From: Prevotella heparinolytica
GTDB taxonomy: Bacteria > Bacteroidota > Bacteroidia > Bacteroidales > Bacteroidaceae
DNA: 64,000 nt
Direction: 5' to 3'
NCBI RefSeq assembly: GCF_004342845.1
Contig: NZ_SLXB01000018.1
Span: forward strand, 23,922-87,921
Shown: positions 25,508 through 34,584 of the stretch, one piece after another
How the letters are laid out: each line of letters starts with the position of its first letter
Position numbering within the stretch: the first letter of the stretch is position 1
Notes under the pieces: generated by a model
What the model saw: the letters and a program-made list of their open reading frames with translations, nothing else
Database searches by the model: none
What the model was told of the DNA's origin: nothing
Made by a program: the position numbers and the translations under genes

Positions 25508-26982
25508 ACGGATATTGTTTTTAGGGTTTTAACTGATTGTTTTTTTTGCCTGCTTTCCAAGAAATCGCACTCTATGTAGGAGCCGTTAAGGATGCAGGCC
25601 ATGAAAGTGAACAAGAGGAACTGCGTGTTGGGCTGACCGAAAAACTGGTTGCCGTAGGCGCTCAGCATCAGTCCGAACAGAGAGCAGATCATGGCCGAAA
25701 GGATGTATCGTATCTTTGCGGTTTTCACTCTGAACATGATGACATAACAGCCCCACAGAATGAGCAATACGAATATGCCTACGTGTAGCAGTATGCCCAC
25801 GATGCCGGTCTGCACCCATATTTTCACGTAGTAAGAGTCCACAGGGATTTCAGTGATGTAGCGTTCGCCGTATTTCCGCGATTCTACGCCGGCCAGTCCC
25901 ATGCCCTCGCCGAAAGGCTTGTCCTTGAGGTATTCGGCTATGAGCTTCTGGTTTTCGAGTCGCACGTTGAGCGAAGCGTCTTCCGAAGGCTTAAAAGCTG
26001 TGCGCATGCGGCGCACATACTGGTTGCCCTCACCTATGTAGGTATGGGCAAAAAAGAGGTAGATGACGATGGCGCATGCGCCGACAATGGCCGTCATCTT
26101 TATGTTTTTGGCAATGATGGTGAAGAGTATCATCCCTCCCAACGGTACAATCATGGCTCCGCGGGTGCCCGACATGAACATGCCCACGATGGCAAGAACG
26201 GACACAAATGAATAAAACAGCTTGAACTTCTTGCTGCCGGTGTAGATCGCCAGAATGGCGTACATCAGCCCGAAGCCCCCCATGTTCGACCCGAAGTTGC
26301 CCGCATCGGAAAAAGTAGAGAAATAGCGCGTGCCCGATGAGAGCAGATGGGTGCGGTAGCTGCCGGCCATCAGCCACCTGATTTCGTATTCGTCGAAACC
26401 GAGCTCTTTCTGTATCATCATCTTGATGAAGGTGAGTATCACGAATATGGCCAGTCCGTTTATCAGATATTTCAGGTAGTTGTATTTGGTGAACAACACA
26501 GAGCAGAATATGGCCAGAAGCACCATGTTGGGATAGAAACTGCGCGAGTTTATCCAAGCCTCGGTCAATGCACTGGGATTGATGAGTTCGATGAAACAAT
26601 ATACGAACCATACGAAAAAGCCCACCGTGAGCGGATTGAACGCCCGCTTCCACTGAAAATCGCGTGTAGTGAGGGCATGAAACAACATGCAGGCGAAAAA
26701 ATAGATCAACGTCACCTCAAGCAGCGCGCTGATGTTGGTGAAGCGTTCTAACCGGCGGGCTATGGCTCCCCAGAAACATGCCGTGGCCCCATAGGTGAAA
26801 AGGCTGATGATGGGATAACGAACCGACACGCTGAACCATAGCGCGGCAAGAGGAATGCCTGCTACGGCAAAAGCGCCGATGGCCTGACCGCGCATGCAAT
26901 AGTAGGCTATGGCAAACAATCCGGCCGCCACGACGGCGGAACTGATTGTTCCTATGGGTATGTCTCGGTTCGACGTCAACAT
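25504..26982 (-). CDS. O-antigen/exopolysaccharide polymerase (Wzy-like)
   Basis: A 492-residue integral membrane protein with about 11-12 hydrophobic helices and a long periplasmic-type loop in the C-terminal half containing RLENQKLIAEYLKDKPFGEGMGLAG, the usual pattern of the Wzy_C/O-antigen ligase superfamily. It would polymerise flipped repeat units in the periplasm. It lies between the Wzz-like gene and the glycosyltransferases, the order expected for a Wzx/Wzy system. A ligase cannot be excluded from sequence alone. Confidence 0.83.
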   Translation of the reverse strand: MLTSNRDIPIGTISSAVVAAGLFAIAYYCMRGQAIGAFAVAGIPLAALWFSVSVRYPIISLFTYGATACFWGAIARRLERFTNISALLEVTLIYFFACMLFHALTTRDFQWKRAFNPLTVGFFVWFVYCFIELINPSALTEAWINSRSFYPNMVLLAIFCSVLFTKYNYLKYLINGLAIFVILTFIKMMIQKELGFDEYEIRWLMAGSYRTHLLSSGTRYFSTFSDAGNFGSNMGGFGLMYAILAIYTGSKKFKLFYSFVSVLAIVGMFMSGTRGAMIVPLGGMILFTIIAKNIKMTAIVGACAIVIYLFFAHTYIGEGNQYVRRMRTAFKPSEDASLNVRLENQKLIAEYLKDKPFGEGMGLAGVESRKYGERYITEIPVDSYYVKIWVQTGIVGILLHVGIFVLLILWGCYVIMFRVKTAKIRYILSAMICSLFGLMLSAYGNQFFGQPNTQFLLFTFMACILNGSYIECDFLESRQKKQSVKTLKTISV

Positions 26983-26989
26983 GCTTTGT

Positions 26990-29149
26990 TTATTTTACGG
27001 CGGCACGTTTCGAAGTCAGACCCAATTGAGCCAGACGGGTGAAGAAACTGTGAAGCAGGGTTCTTGGCGGAAGTTCGCCCGTGAAGCTCTCAACCACATC
27101 GCGGTCGGCATTGTTCAGATACAGTGCCATGGGGGTATCGCCCAATACTTCGCGCATGGACTTGAGGCGGACGTCATCATCCTTACCCCATAGTCGGGCG
27201 GCATTGGCTATCAGCAGATTGAAGTCGGCCTGCTTTATCACTGCCAGTGGAAGAGTGGCGACACTGGGTGCGGGATATTCCACAAGGATAATGTCGGGCA
27301 TCTGCTCCGCACTGTTGAGTTGCCAGAAATCGGATAACTGGCGAGCCTGTACGTAGGTCTGTGTGTCGGTCTCGAAGTCTATTCCGGCTTTCACCAACCG
27401 CACGTTAAGGTTTTCTGTCCGCCAATAATCGATGAAGTATTTGGCGAGGAAAGATTTTCCTTCTCTCTCTTCCATACTGAGCAGGTTGATGACCGTGGGA
27501 CGACCGACCGCCAGATATTTATTGAGCTGACGACACGAATAGGCCGCCGCACGTCGGTTGCAAGCCTTGAGGAAGCCACGGAACTTGAGGTTGCTGATGC
27601 CGTTGAAGGCTGCGATGACCGGAAGCCCCGTGAGCCGATGACTGCGTTCGGCGTCGCGCAACGTACGATCCAGCAACTCTATGATAAGGAAATAGGCACT
27701 GATGAACACAAGGCTGCTCACAAAGGCCACGATGATGTAGAACATACGTTTGCGCCCGTTGTCCTCAAGCGGGAAATCGGGTGGGGCGATGACTTGAAGG
27801 TTGGCGGTGGTCATCTTGATGTTCTGCAGGCGAAGGTGAGCCTCTGACAGACCGTGAAGTTGCTGACGGTAGGTATCTTCAGCTATGCCTACGGCGCGCT
27901 CTTTGCGCTTCACTTGGGTGCCTATGGGAGAAAAAGTCTGAAATTGGCTGAAAATATCGTCTCGTCTGTCTTTCAATACCTTCAGTTCGGATTTGGCCTT
28001 GGCTTCGTTGATGCAAGCCAGAAGCCATTCGTTCACCATGTTTTCTATGCCTACCCCCTCTTTGGTGAAATTGTACTCGTTCAGGTTGTCGGACAGGTGG
28101 CTGATGGCTTGTTCCGTTTTCTTTAACTCGGTTTTATTTTTCGTTAACTTCTCGTTGTTGGCATAATTCTTGTCGGAGGTGAATATTTCTTCTTCCAAGA
28201 TGTTTTGATTCAGGTTGGTAATCTTCTCCAATTGCTGTAACAGGTTTGTGTTGTCACGGATTATTTTGGCTCGTATATCCATTTTATCCTCTAACATTTT
28301 CCTCAAAGCCATGGCGCTCTCATAGGTGCGTGTAGCTTGTTCCTCACGGTCGTCTACCTCATATTTGGTTATGGCTAGGGCCTTGGTTTGTTCATCGTAG
28401 TTTATCACTTGCTTGGCTACGTTGTAGTTCATCAGGTCGTCCTCTTCCTGCGTCAGCTTTTCTTTGGCAAGCCTCACCTGTTCCTCAAAATAGGCTATCA
28501 CGTTGTTGGTGGCGCTGAAGCGAAGAATCTCGTAAGCTTTCAACAGCTCGTCTTCTACAAGTTTCACCGTATTCTGGGCAATTCCCGGGTCTCCGCAGGT
28601 ATAAGATATGTTCAGCAGGTCGCTGTTGTCCAACCTCTTTATGTCGATGGATTTAAGTGCGTTGTGCCCGTAGAAGGGTACGGGACGGCTGAACATGGCA
28701 TAGACAAAATTCCTGCCATTTTCTTTACGGTATTTTTGCAGATTTTCCGTGGTTTTTTCCACCGAGTTGCGGTCTACCAGTGCCAATACCTCTTTCGGGG
28801 TAGAGCGCAGCAACTGACGGTAGTGTTTGGCCTTGATGTACTGGTTGTCGTTCCACTCCTCGCCGTGCACTAAGTTGGTGGCAAGCAGTCGCAACGATAC
28901 TTTCTCCAAGGTGCTTTTGGACTTGGCTATGTTGATAAGGTTGTCGAAAGTGCTTCCCACGTTCACCACTCTGCTGCCGTCAAGATTGGTTTCGTTGGTT
29001 ACGCCTGCATAGATCTGACTGTTCACTGTGTAGGTGAAAGGCAGAAACTGTGTGAAGTAAATCACGACGATGGTTACGAGAAGACTGCCCCATACCAGCC
29101 AGTAGCGTATGCGGTAGAAGAACTGTGAAATGAACTGTACGATATCCAT
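26990..29149 (-). CDS. Wzz-type chain-length regulator with BY-kinase-like C-terminal domain
   Basis: A 719-residue inner-membrane protein. TM1 is at about 16-36; a long periplasmic coiled-coil-rich region (about 200-430) follows; TM2 is near 480-505; and the cytoplasmic part resembles a BY-kinase/ParA domain. The P-loop reads LLSMEEREGKSFL, keeping GKS but not the usual GEGKSTxxxNLA context, and the C-terminus lacks a Tyr cluster, so kinase activity is doubtful. It should control polymer length with the Wzy and the TolC-like protein next to it. Confidence 0.83.
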   Translation of the reverse strand: MDIVQFISQFFYRIRYWLVWGSLLVTIVVIYFTQFLPFTYTVNSQIYAGVTNETNLDGSRVVNVGSTFDNLINIAKSKSTLEKVSLRLLATNLVHGEEWNDNQYIKAKHYRQLLRSTPKEVLALVDRNSVEKTTENLQKYRKENGRNFVYAMFSRPVPFYGHNALKSIDIKRLDNSDLLNISYTCGDPGIAQNTVKLVEDELLKAYEILRFSATNNVIAYFEEQVRLAKEKLTQEEDDLMNYNVAKQVINYDEQTKALAITKYEVDDREEQATRTYESAMALRKMLEDKMDIRAKIIRDNTNLLQQLEKITNLNQNILEEEIFTSDKNYANNEKLTKNKTELKKTEQAISHLSDNLNEYNFTKEGVGIENMVNEWLLACINEAKAKSELKVLKDRRDDIFSQFQTFSPIGTQVKRKERAVGIAEDTYRQQLHGLSEAHLRLQNIKMTTANLQVIAPPDFPLEDNGRKRMFYIIVAFVSSLVFISAYFLIIELLDRTLRDAERSHRLTGLPVIAAFNGISNLKFRGFLKACNRRAAAYSCRQLNKYLAVGRPTVINLLSMEEREGKSFLAKYFIDYWRTENLNVRLVKAGIDFETDTQTYVQARQLSDFWQLNSAEQMPDIILVEYPAPSVATLPLAVIKQADFNLLIANAARLWGKDDDVRLKSMREVLGDTPMALYLNNADRDVVESFTGELPPRTLLHSFFTRLAQLGLTSKRAAVK

Positions 29150-29162
29150 AACTGTTTGAACC

Positions 29163-29999
29163 TTATTTTTCTTTTACTATTTTCACATTGGTAAGCATTT
29201 CGAGCAGGGTGATGGCGTTGTGTAGAGACACGCGCGCTTCGGCGTATGTGGTTACGGCTCCCGATCGGCGGGCACGTTCCAAAGAAAGCGTGATGATGTC
29301 TATCTTTCCTTGCACGAAGTTGTTTTCCGAAATCTTCATCTGCGCATTGTACAAAGCGGCGTTCTCGGCCTTGGCCTTGATGGTGGCCAACTGTGCGGTG
29401 ACGCTGTTGTAGGCATCCATTACCTTCAGCCTCCGTTCTTCCATCACTTGCTCCTGTGCATATTTCAATTGTTCGATGTTGTATCGGTAATTTTTCAGTT
29501 TGAGGGGACGGTTGATGAGGTCGCCCAAGCCGACGCTGATGCTGGCACCCACATTGAAAGTGCTGCGCGTCCCCGTCGAGGTGGCTTGATACCAATCCAC
29601 ATACGTGTCGCTGTTTTGATTCAAGGTGTTGAATCGCCCGTATGAGTAGTTTCCGTTCAGGCGGATATAGTTCCACCAGTTTCTTTTTTCCAAGCGAAGT
29701 GCATTTTCTTGCTGTGCCACTTGCGACTGCGCGCTCTTCACCATCGCGTTTTCCAATACCGCATCCAGAAATACGGAAAGAGGAGGAAGTTCCATCGAGT
29801 TGATTTCTTCCGGCACGTCTTGGTCAATGCGTCCGAGGGTGTTTGCTTCCAAAGCGGCATCACCTTCTTTCAATGCTTGCAGAATTTTGATGCGGTCTTC
29901 GCGCGACATCTCTTGCGCGGCACTTTCGGAGGGAAAGAGGAGCAATGCAAAAAGAGTTATGCTGCAAAGGGCAAACGGAATATATCTGTTTCGTTTCAT
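29163..29999 (-). CDS. TolC-family outer-membrane protein, half length
   Basis: A 278-residue protein with a signal peptide (hydrophobic 8-22, ending SESAAQ) and TolC-type helices (AQSQVAQQENALRLEKRNWW, VMDAYNSVTAQLATIKAKAE). TolC itself is about 450-490 residues with two repeats; here only about one is present. In Bacteroides exopolysaccharide operons such proteins occur next to Wzz-like genes and may replace Wza for export. The start overlaps the sugar-transferase stop by 4 bp. No separate Wza-like gene is seen in the window. Confidence 0.75.
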   Translation of the reverse strand: MKRNRYIPFALCSITLFALLLFPSESAAQEMSREDRIKILQALKEGDAALEANTLGRIDQDVPEEINSMELPPLSVFLDAVLENAMVKSAQSQVAQQENALRLEKRNWWNYIRLNGNYSYGRFNTLNQNSDTYVDWYQATSTGTRSTFNVGASISVGLGDLINRPLKLKNYRYNIEQLKYAQEQVMEERRLKVMDAYNSVTAQLATIKAKAENAALYNAQMKISENNFVQGKIDIITLSLERARRSGAVTTYAEARVSLHNAITLLEMLTNVKIVKEK

Positions 30000-31162
30000 A
30001 CGTTTTCTTTTTGAATAAATGCCGTAAAAGTTTTTAAAAGTATCTTCATATCCAATGCAAAGGAGAATTCTTTTGCATATTTGATGTCCAGTTGTTTGCG
30101 CTCGTCGGCAGACATGCGACCGGAATCACCGCGTTTTTCTACCTGCCAAAGTCCTGTCAGCCCGGCGGGACCCATGAAGCGGTCGATGGCGTCGTCACTG
30201 GTCAGCAGTTCGGCTTCGTAGAGGGGGAGGGGGCGGTTGCCTATGATGCTCATGTCTCCCTTCAGCACATTGATGAGCTGTGGAAGTTCGTCGATGCTGT
30301 ATTTACGGATGATGCGACCTACACGTGTGACGCGCGGATCGTTTTCTATCTTGACAAAGGCGTTCTTTTTTTTCTTCTCTTTCTGTTTGAGGAAGTCCTG
30401 TTCTGCCAGGACGAAGTCGTCGGAGATGATTAAGTCATCGGAAATGGGAATGTCGGTATCGTCGCCGATGAGGTCTTTCGCCTCTCCGGCCGACGGTTGT
30501 TCCGGTTCTTCGGATTGGTATTGGTTGAGGCTGCTCAACTCTCTCAGGCGTTTGTCGGCATCGGTGTACATGGAGCGGAACTTCAGAAAGCCGAAGATGT
30601 TGTAGTTGGTGCCTACGCGCTTTGACTTGTAGATGACGTTGCCTTTACTCTCCAGACGGATGGCAAGGGCTGTGATAATCAGTAGGGGGGAGAGCACAAT
30701 AAGGGCTAAACTTGCAAAAAACAGGTCGAAAAGTCGCTTCCATAACGGAAGGTGAAAGATGTCGTCCCGGCTTCGGCTCTCTTTGAATTCTTGCAGTTTA
30801 TTGGCCTCGCGTTTCTTGAGGTAGTCGCACATCTGCCGGATACTTTCTTCGGACGTTTCAGGTGGAAGAGTGTTTTGCACCCCGGCTTTGATGTAAAGCG
30901 GGCGTTCTTCGGGGGTTATCTTGTCGGTAACCAATGTGATGTATACTCTTGGAAAGCGTTGGTGAAGACGGGTGATGGCGGGAGCGTCTGCTTCTGCCGA
31001 AGTTTTCTCATAAAGGATAGTCGTGCTGTATCGTTCGCGGATGCCATCGAGAATTTTTGGAGCTTTGGCAGCCTCGGATACAACGATGAACATGCCATTG
31101 GTCATTTGTTGCAAATGATCGATGGTAGTGCGATTCTTACCTATATAGATGTAATAGAACAT
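29996..31162 (-). CDS. initiating sugar-phosphate transferase (WbaP/WcaJ type) with pseudo-receiver domain
   Basis: A 388-residue polyprenyl-phosphate sugar-1-phosphate transferase that starts lipid-linked repeat synthesis. Residues 1-115 look like a receiver domain (IYIGKN, FIVVSE, LVTDKIT, IKAGVQNTL) but lack the phospho-acceptor Asp. The membrane anchor is at 142-170 (LFDLFFASLALIVLSPLLII); the catalytic core has KFRSMYTDAD, SIDELPQLINVLKGDMSIIG and GLTGLWQV. An acidic then Lys-rich insertion (about 203-270) interrupts the usual short loop. The response regulator gene 20 bp upstream suggests a shared regulatory theme. Confidence 0.88.
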   Translation of the reverse strand: MFYYIYIGKNRTTIDHLQQMTNGMFIVVSEAAKAPKILDGIRERYSTTILYEKTSAEADAPAITRLHQRFPRVYITLVTDKITPEERPLYIKAGVQNTLPPETSEESIRQMCDYLKKREANKLQEFKESRSRDDIFHLPLWKRLFDLFFASLALIVLSPLLIITALAIRLESKGNVIYKSKRVGTNYNIFGFLKFRSMYTDADKRLRELSSLNQYQSEEPEQPSAGEAKDLIGDDTDIPISDDLIISDDFVLAEQDFLKQKEKKKKNAFVKIENDPRVTRVGRIIRKYSIDELPQLINVLKGDMSIIGNRPLPLYEAELLTSDDAIDRFMGPAGLTGLWQVEKRGDSGRMSADERKQLDIKYAKEFSFALDMKILLKTFTAFIQKENV

Positions 31163-31182
31163 TCCTTTATGTAATGACTATC

Positions 31183-31542
31183 TTAAATGAACTTCTTGAT
31201 TCTTACTTTCAGCTCCATCGGGTTGAAAGGTTTCAGGATATAATCGGCCGCTCCGTCTTCGAGCAGTTTGATGCGGTTGCTGCTGCTGTCTTCACTGGAA
31301 AGCATGATGACAGGTATCTGTTTGAACAATTCGTTGCTTTTGAGGTAGTGTAGAAATTCGTCCCCGGTCATGTGGGGCATGCGGATGTCCGAAATGATCA
31401 AAGCAGGTTCGTTGCCTTCGTGCAGCCACTCGATGGCTTTCAAAGGGTCTTCAACATAAGTAAAGTCGTACTCTTTCTCTAAATATGTCGAAAGTATCTT
31501 TCCGATGGTGGCTTTATCGTCTACTAACAATATCTTTTTCAT
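31183..31542 (-). CDS. single-domain response regulator (CheY-like)
   Basis: A 119-residue stand-alone receiver with all key residues: acidic pair Asp8/Asp9, phospho-acceptor Asp52 in IISDIRMP, and Lys104 in LKPFNP. No output domain is present, so it must act by protein contact. It is the first gene of the exopolysaccharide operon, directly upstream of a sugar transferase carrying a receiver-like domain without the Asp. Control of polysaccharide initiation by phosphorylation is an inference. No cognate kinase is nearby; the kinase at 59.7 kb has its own partner. Confidence 0.9.
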   Translation of the reverse strand: MKKILLVDDKATIGKILSTYLEKEYDFTYVEDPLKAIEWLHEGNEPALIISDIRMPHMTGDEFLHYLKSNELFKQIPVIMLSSEDSSSNRIKLLEDGAADYILKPFNPMELKVRIKKFI

Positions 31543-31591
31543 ACTCTTTCTTAATCGTGCGATAGGTTAAACATTGATTACATTTTCTTTC

Positions 31592-33922
31592 TTATCTATA
31601 TACATTGTTTTCGTTGGGGGACAGATACCAGTTTGTATTGACATTACGGTTTCTTGCCCAATCGAGGAACAACGGATAGTCCCCGGCCGACGGGTTGGAA
31701 GTAATGGAAATATTGACTAATTCTTTCGGATAACGGAAATTGGGTACGCAGATAGCCCAAGTGTTGTTCCCTGCCAAATCGAGGTTGGTTTCCATGGTCA
31801 TGCCGGCGGCGGTGGCTTTGTACTTCCAGAATTCATAGAGATGCACTTCCACGCGTTTCTGCATATACTGGTATTGATAGCAGATGAAGAAGTCCAAGTT
31901 GTCTTTGGAGAAGAGCGGAGTCTGCTTGGTTTGGTCGGCCAACTCGATGATGATTTCGTAAGTATAGCTCTTTCTCCCTTCGGCATGCAGGCCGGCTGTG
32001 CTGGCTGTATTGACATGGGTGCCTTGTTCTACCCCGAACACTTGATGCTCGTCGTTGAACAGGGGAATGACGATGTCGTTGTCTCCGTCTTCCATTTGGG
32101 TGGAGGAATTATAAGAGAAAAAACGTTTGCCCGTGCGTGGAGAGGTCAGTGTTTCTTGGAAACGGCGGTCGTCTCCACCGGTCCGGATGCTTCGGATGGC
32201 GGATTTGGGGATGTTGACAATACGCAACCCCGCACCTACGGTATGGCTGGCGCCTGCGGCTGCCAGAGTCACGTCGATTTGTATGGCTTTTATCGCATTG
32301 GTTTGCTTTTCGCGTTTATAAGAGGTCTTCACGTCGAGCACGATGTCGTTGAAGTCGTAGTCGCCCACCATGGGGAAGTTATCTTCAAAGGCATAGGTGT
32401 AGGTGATGGCTTCGTCTGTTGCGGAAGTCCCGCTGCCCGAAGCCGGAGTGTTTCCATTGCCGGTGCATTCGCCGGCGGGAATATGGATGGGGGCTTCTCC
32501 CCATTTGGACAGTGTGCCGTTTGTGTTGAGAAGGTAGCGCAGAAAAGTGTTACGCTTCCATACATCGGTTATTTCGTCTTTTTGGACTTCATAGTAAATA
32601 TGCCCGCTCTTGTGTGCGAAACCATTCACGTCGGTCAGTGTGCCTATCTTTATCAGGGCGCTGCCGTTTTGCGGGCCGTTCGCGGTGATACCGCCCCAAT
32701 TGACCGTGCCGTTGATGGTGAGCATGGAGTTGCTGCCCATGCTGATTGTTTTTCCCCAGCTCCCGTTCGGGGCGTAGTTGCCTATGGTTGCAGAGCAGTT
32801 GCTGCCCATGGTCAGACTCCCGTAAAAGTCTTGGGAAACGGTGAGGCGGCAACCATTCTCGATGAGGCTGTTGGAGTGGGAAACCGTCACCAGATTGACT
32901 TCACCTTGGTTCACCAGCTTGCAGCCGGCATTGGAAAGTAGCAGCGTGTTTAGTTCTGTTTTTCCACTATTATAGAAGAGGCCGACTCCGTCTATCTCAA
33001 TGGTATGGACTTGAATGGAGCCCGCATTATAATTTAACCGACCGCCGGAAGCATTGGATAGGTAGATGTAGCCCGTTCCGCCGGTTTCACCCGCGATAGA
33101 GCCTCCCGGAAAGACGATGAATCGGCTGCTGCCGACAAGAAATAAGGATTTATCTTGGTTTCCGTCCTTCGGAAGAATAATCTTGCCGCTACCGGTCACA
33201 ATCAAATCTATGCCGGATTCTATTTTGGCGATATTGTTCCCGGGGTTCCAAGTGCCGTCGACAATCACGGTGGCCGTTCCGTCGTTGATTCCGTAAGTGG
33301 TTATCTTTCCTTGATAAGTGGTGCCTTTAGGAATCTTATAAACGTCGTTTTTTACGATGACGGTATTTTCTTTCAGCTCTTTGGCCGTTGTAAGAAGTGT
33401 ATTGATTTCGGCTTCCGTGCGGTCGGGGGAGTAAGTGGCAATGCCGTTGTTGGCGGCGCGGGTTGCGGCACGGGTGGACGGAGATACGCCGAATGATGCC
33501 TGCAAGCTTCCGTTCTCGATGGAGCAGAATTTCACTACACTGCGGTTGGCAGCATCGGTGAGGCAGACATATACCGCCGTCACGTCGATGGGGCAGTCCA
33601 TCGTTGAAAGGAAGGCCATCTTATTGTTGGCTGTTCCTTCGGCAAGCAGTTGGGCTTTGGAGTTTTCCGTCAAAGGATTGTCATCGTAAATGCGGAGGGA
33701 GTAATCTGTTCCGGCATCCATATTGACGGTTACATTGATTTGGATGGAGCGTGTCATTTTCCAATCCATTTCAGGGTCGATGTCTTTTACCGGAAACCGG
33801 TCTTGATAAGTAGCTTTTACTTTTTCCGGATTGAAAACATCTTCTTTACAGCCTTGAAAAAGGAATCCTACCACAGCGAGTAAGATTGAAAATGTATATG
33901 TGTATTTCTTTTTCTTTTCCAT
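31592..33922 (-). CDS. LruC domain lipoprotein
   Basis: A 776-residue exported lipoprotein. The signal ends in a lipobox with Cys25 (GFLFQGC). The N-terminal part includes PVKDIDPEMDWKM, common to the family. The middle (about 175-470) is a repetitive parallel-beta-like region rich in Gly and Asn (IVFPGGSIAGETGG, MLTINGTVNWGG). The C-terminal LruC/DUF4842 domain carries NFPMVGDYDFNDIVLD. It is likely surface- or outer-membrane-attached and Ca-binding via the DxDxND motif. It lies 49 bp upstream of the operon's response regulator with a promoter of its own, so it may be the first gene of that transcript. Confidence 0.85.
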   Translation of the reverse strand: MEKKKKYTYTFSILLAVVGFLFQGCKEDVFNPEKVKATYQDRFPVKDIDPEMDWKMTRSIQINVTVNMDAGTDYSLRIYDDNPLTENSKAQLLAEGTANNKMAFLSTMDCPIDVTAVYVCLTDAANRSVVKFCSIENGSLQASFGVSPSTRAATRAANNGIATYSPDRTEAEINTLLTTAKELKENTVIVKNDVYKIPKGTTYQGKITTYGINDGTATVIVDGTWNPGNNIAKIESGIDLIVTGSGKIILPKDGNQDKSLFLVGSSRFIVFPGGSIAGETGGTGYIYLSNASGGRLNYNAGSIQVHTIEIDGVGLFYNSGKTELNTLLLSNAGCKLVNQGEVNLVTVSHSNSLIENGCRLTVSQDFYGSLTMGSNCSATIGNYAPNGSWGKTISMGSNSMLTINGTVNWGGITANGPQNGSALIKIGTLTDVNGFAHKSGHIYYEVQKDEITDVWKRNTFLRYLLNTNGTLSKWGEAPIHIPAGECTGNGNTPASGSGTSATDEAITYTYAFEDNFPMVGDYDFNDIVLDVKTSYKREKQTNAIKAIQIDVTLAAAGASHTVGAGLRIVNIPKSAIRSIRTGGDDRRFQETLTSPRTGKRFFSYNSSTQMEDGDNDIVIPLFNDEHQVFGVEQGTHVNTASTAGLHAEGRKSYTYEIIIELADQTKQTPLFSKDNLDFFICYQYQYMQKRVEVHLYEFWKYKATAAGMTMETNLDLAGNNTWAICVPNFRYPKELVNISITSNPSAGDYPLFLDWARNRNVNTNWYLSPNENNVYR

Positions 33923-33950
33923 GGGTTGCTGTGCTATTTCTTGTTACGAA

Positions 33951-33958
33951 CAAAAATA
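33951..33958 (-). promoter_or_regulatory. -7 box of the LruC gene
   Basis: TATTTTTG on the minus strand, about 30 bp upstream of the LruC ATG, in an AT-rich stretch. The region 33959-34291 contains no gene that I can support. Confidence 0.5.
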
Positions 33959-34291
33959 CATTTAATAAAGTTAATATTCTTATCAATAGGTCACAAATGC
34001 TTTCTTGTTAACCTTTTTTAATCGTTCTGTTTGAGTGGATAAATCAAGTTTGTTGCAGGTATGGACAATTATACCGGATTTCTTTCATGTCTCTTCTTAT
34101 TTAAAAAGTTGTTTATTTTAATCTATAATCTTCTTCGGTTTAGGAGCTATTTTACTTTTTGCGAGGCAAAGGTAGGATAAAATATTCAATTAGTAGTTGT
34201 ATATTTTGTTTTTTTATGCTATTTCTATGAAAGATTCTTTCAGAAAACTCTTTCGGGGAGTTTGCGTTTTCTTTGCCGTTTTGTTCTTTCC

Positions 34292-34423
34292 GAAGTGTGG
34301 GGATATCTTTCCTAAAGTGTGGGCGCATCTGTCCTGAAATGCAAGCATATACCCTGTAAGGTGTGGGCATATCTGGCTTGAAGTGTGGGCATGTGCTTCT
34401 TAAAGTGCGGGCATAGGTTTTCC
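34292..34423 (+). repeat. 22-bp-period array B (family I, six units)
   Basis: Units start at 34292, 34314, 34336, 34358, 34380 and 34402. Five of six contain AAGTGYGGG or a one-base variant, and four continue GCATAT or a close variant. The array lies downstream of the trp operon and upstream of the LruC gene. Its orientation is AAGTG on the plus strand. Confidence 0.85.
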
Positions 34424-34555
34424 ACGGACTTTTCGCGCAGCCTTGCGTGCCTCGGCCTTGTAGAGCGTGAAAAGCATGCACGCTATGATGTGAAAGTTGT
34501 AAAATATGTCTGCGGCGTTCTCTCTTTCCGGGGTTATTGCTTGGCGATTTTTCAT
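34400..34555 (-). CDS. possible 51-aa small protein after trpA
   Basis: A short frame from ATG 34555, 30 bp after the trpA stop, encodes MKNRQAITPERENAADIF followed by a hydrophobic segment (YNFHIIACMLFTLY) and a basic tail. Its stop codon falls inside array B. Composition looks protein-like and it could be read from the trp transcript. No family is recognised. It may equally be chance. Confidence 0.35.
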   Translation of the reverse strand: MKNRQAITPERENAADIFYNFHIIACMLFTLYKAEARKAARKVRGKPMPAL

Positions 34556-34584
34556 GTCTGAGGGAGTTGCAGGCCTGGCCCGCA

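Noticed and set aside
31841..32941. 366-codon plus-strand frame
   Set aside because: Antisense to the LruC lipoprotein gene; low-complexity translation without recognisable motifs.
34152..34481. 109-codon minus-strand frame over array B
   Set aside because: Its sequence is mostly translated 22-bp repeats changing frame from unit to unit; nothing supports coding.
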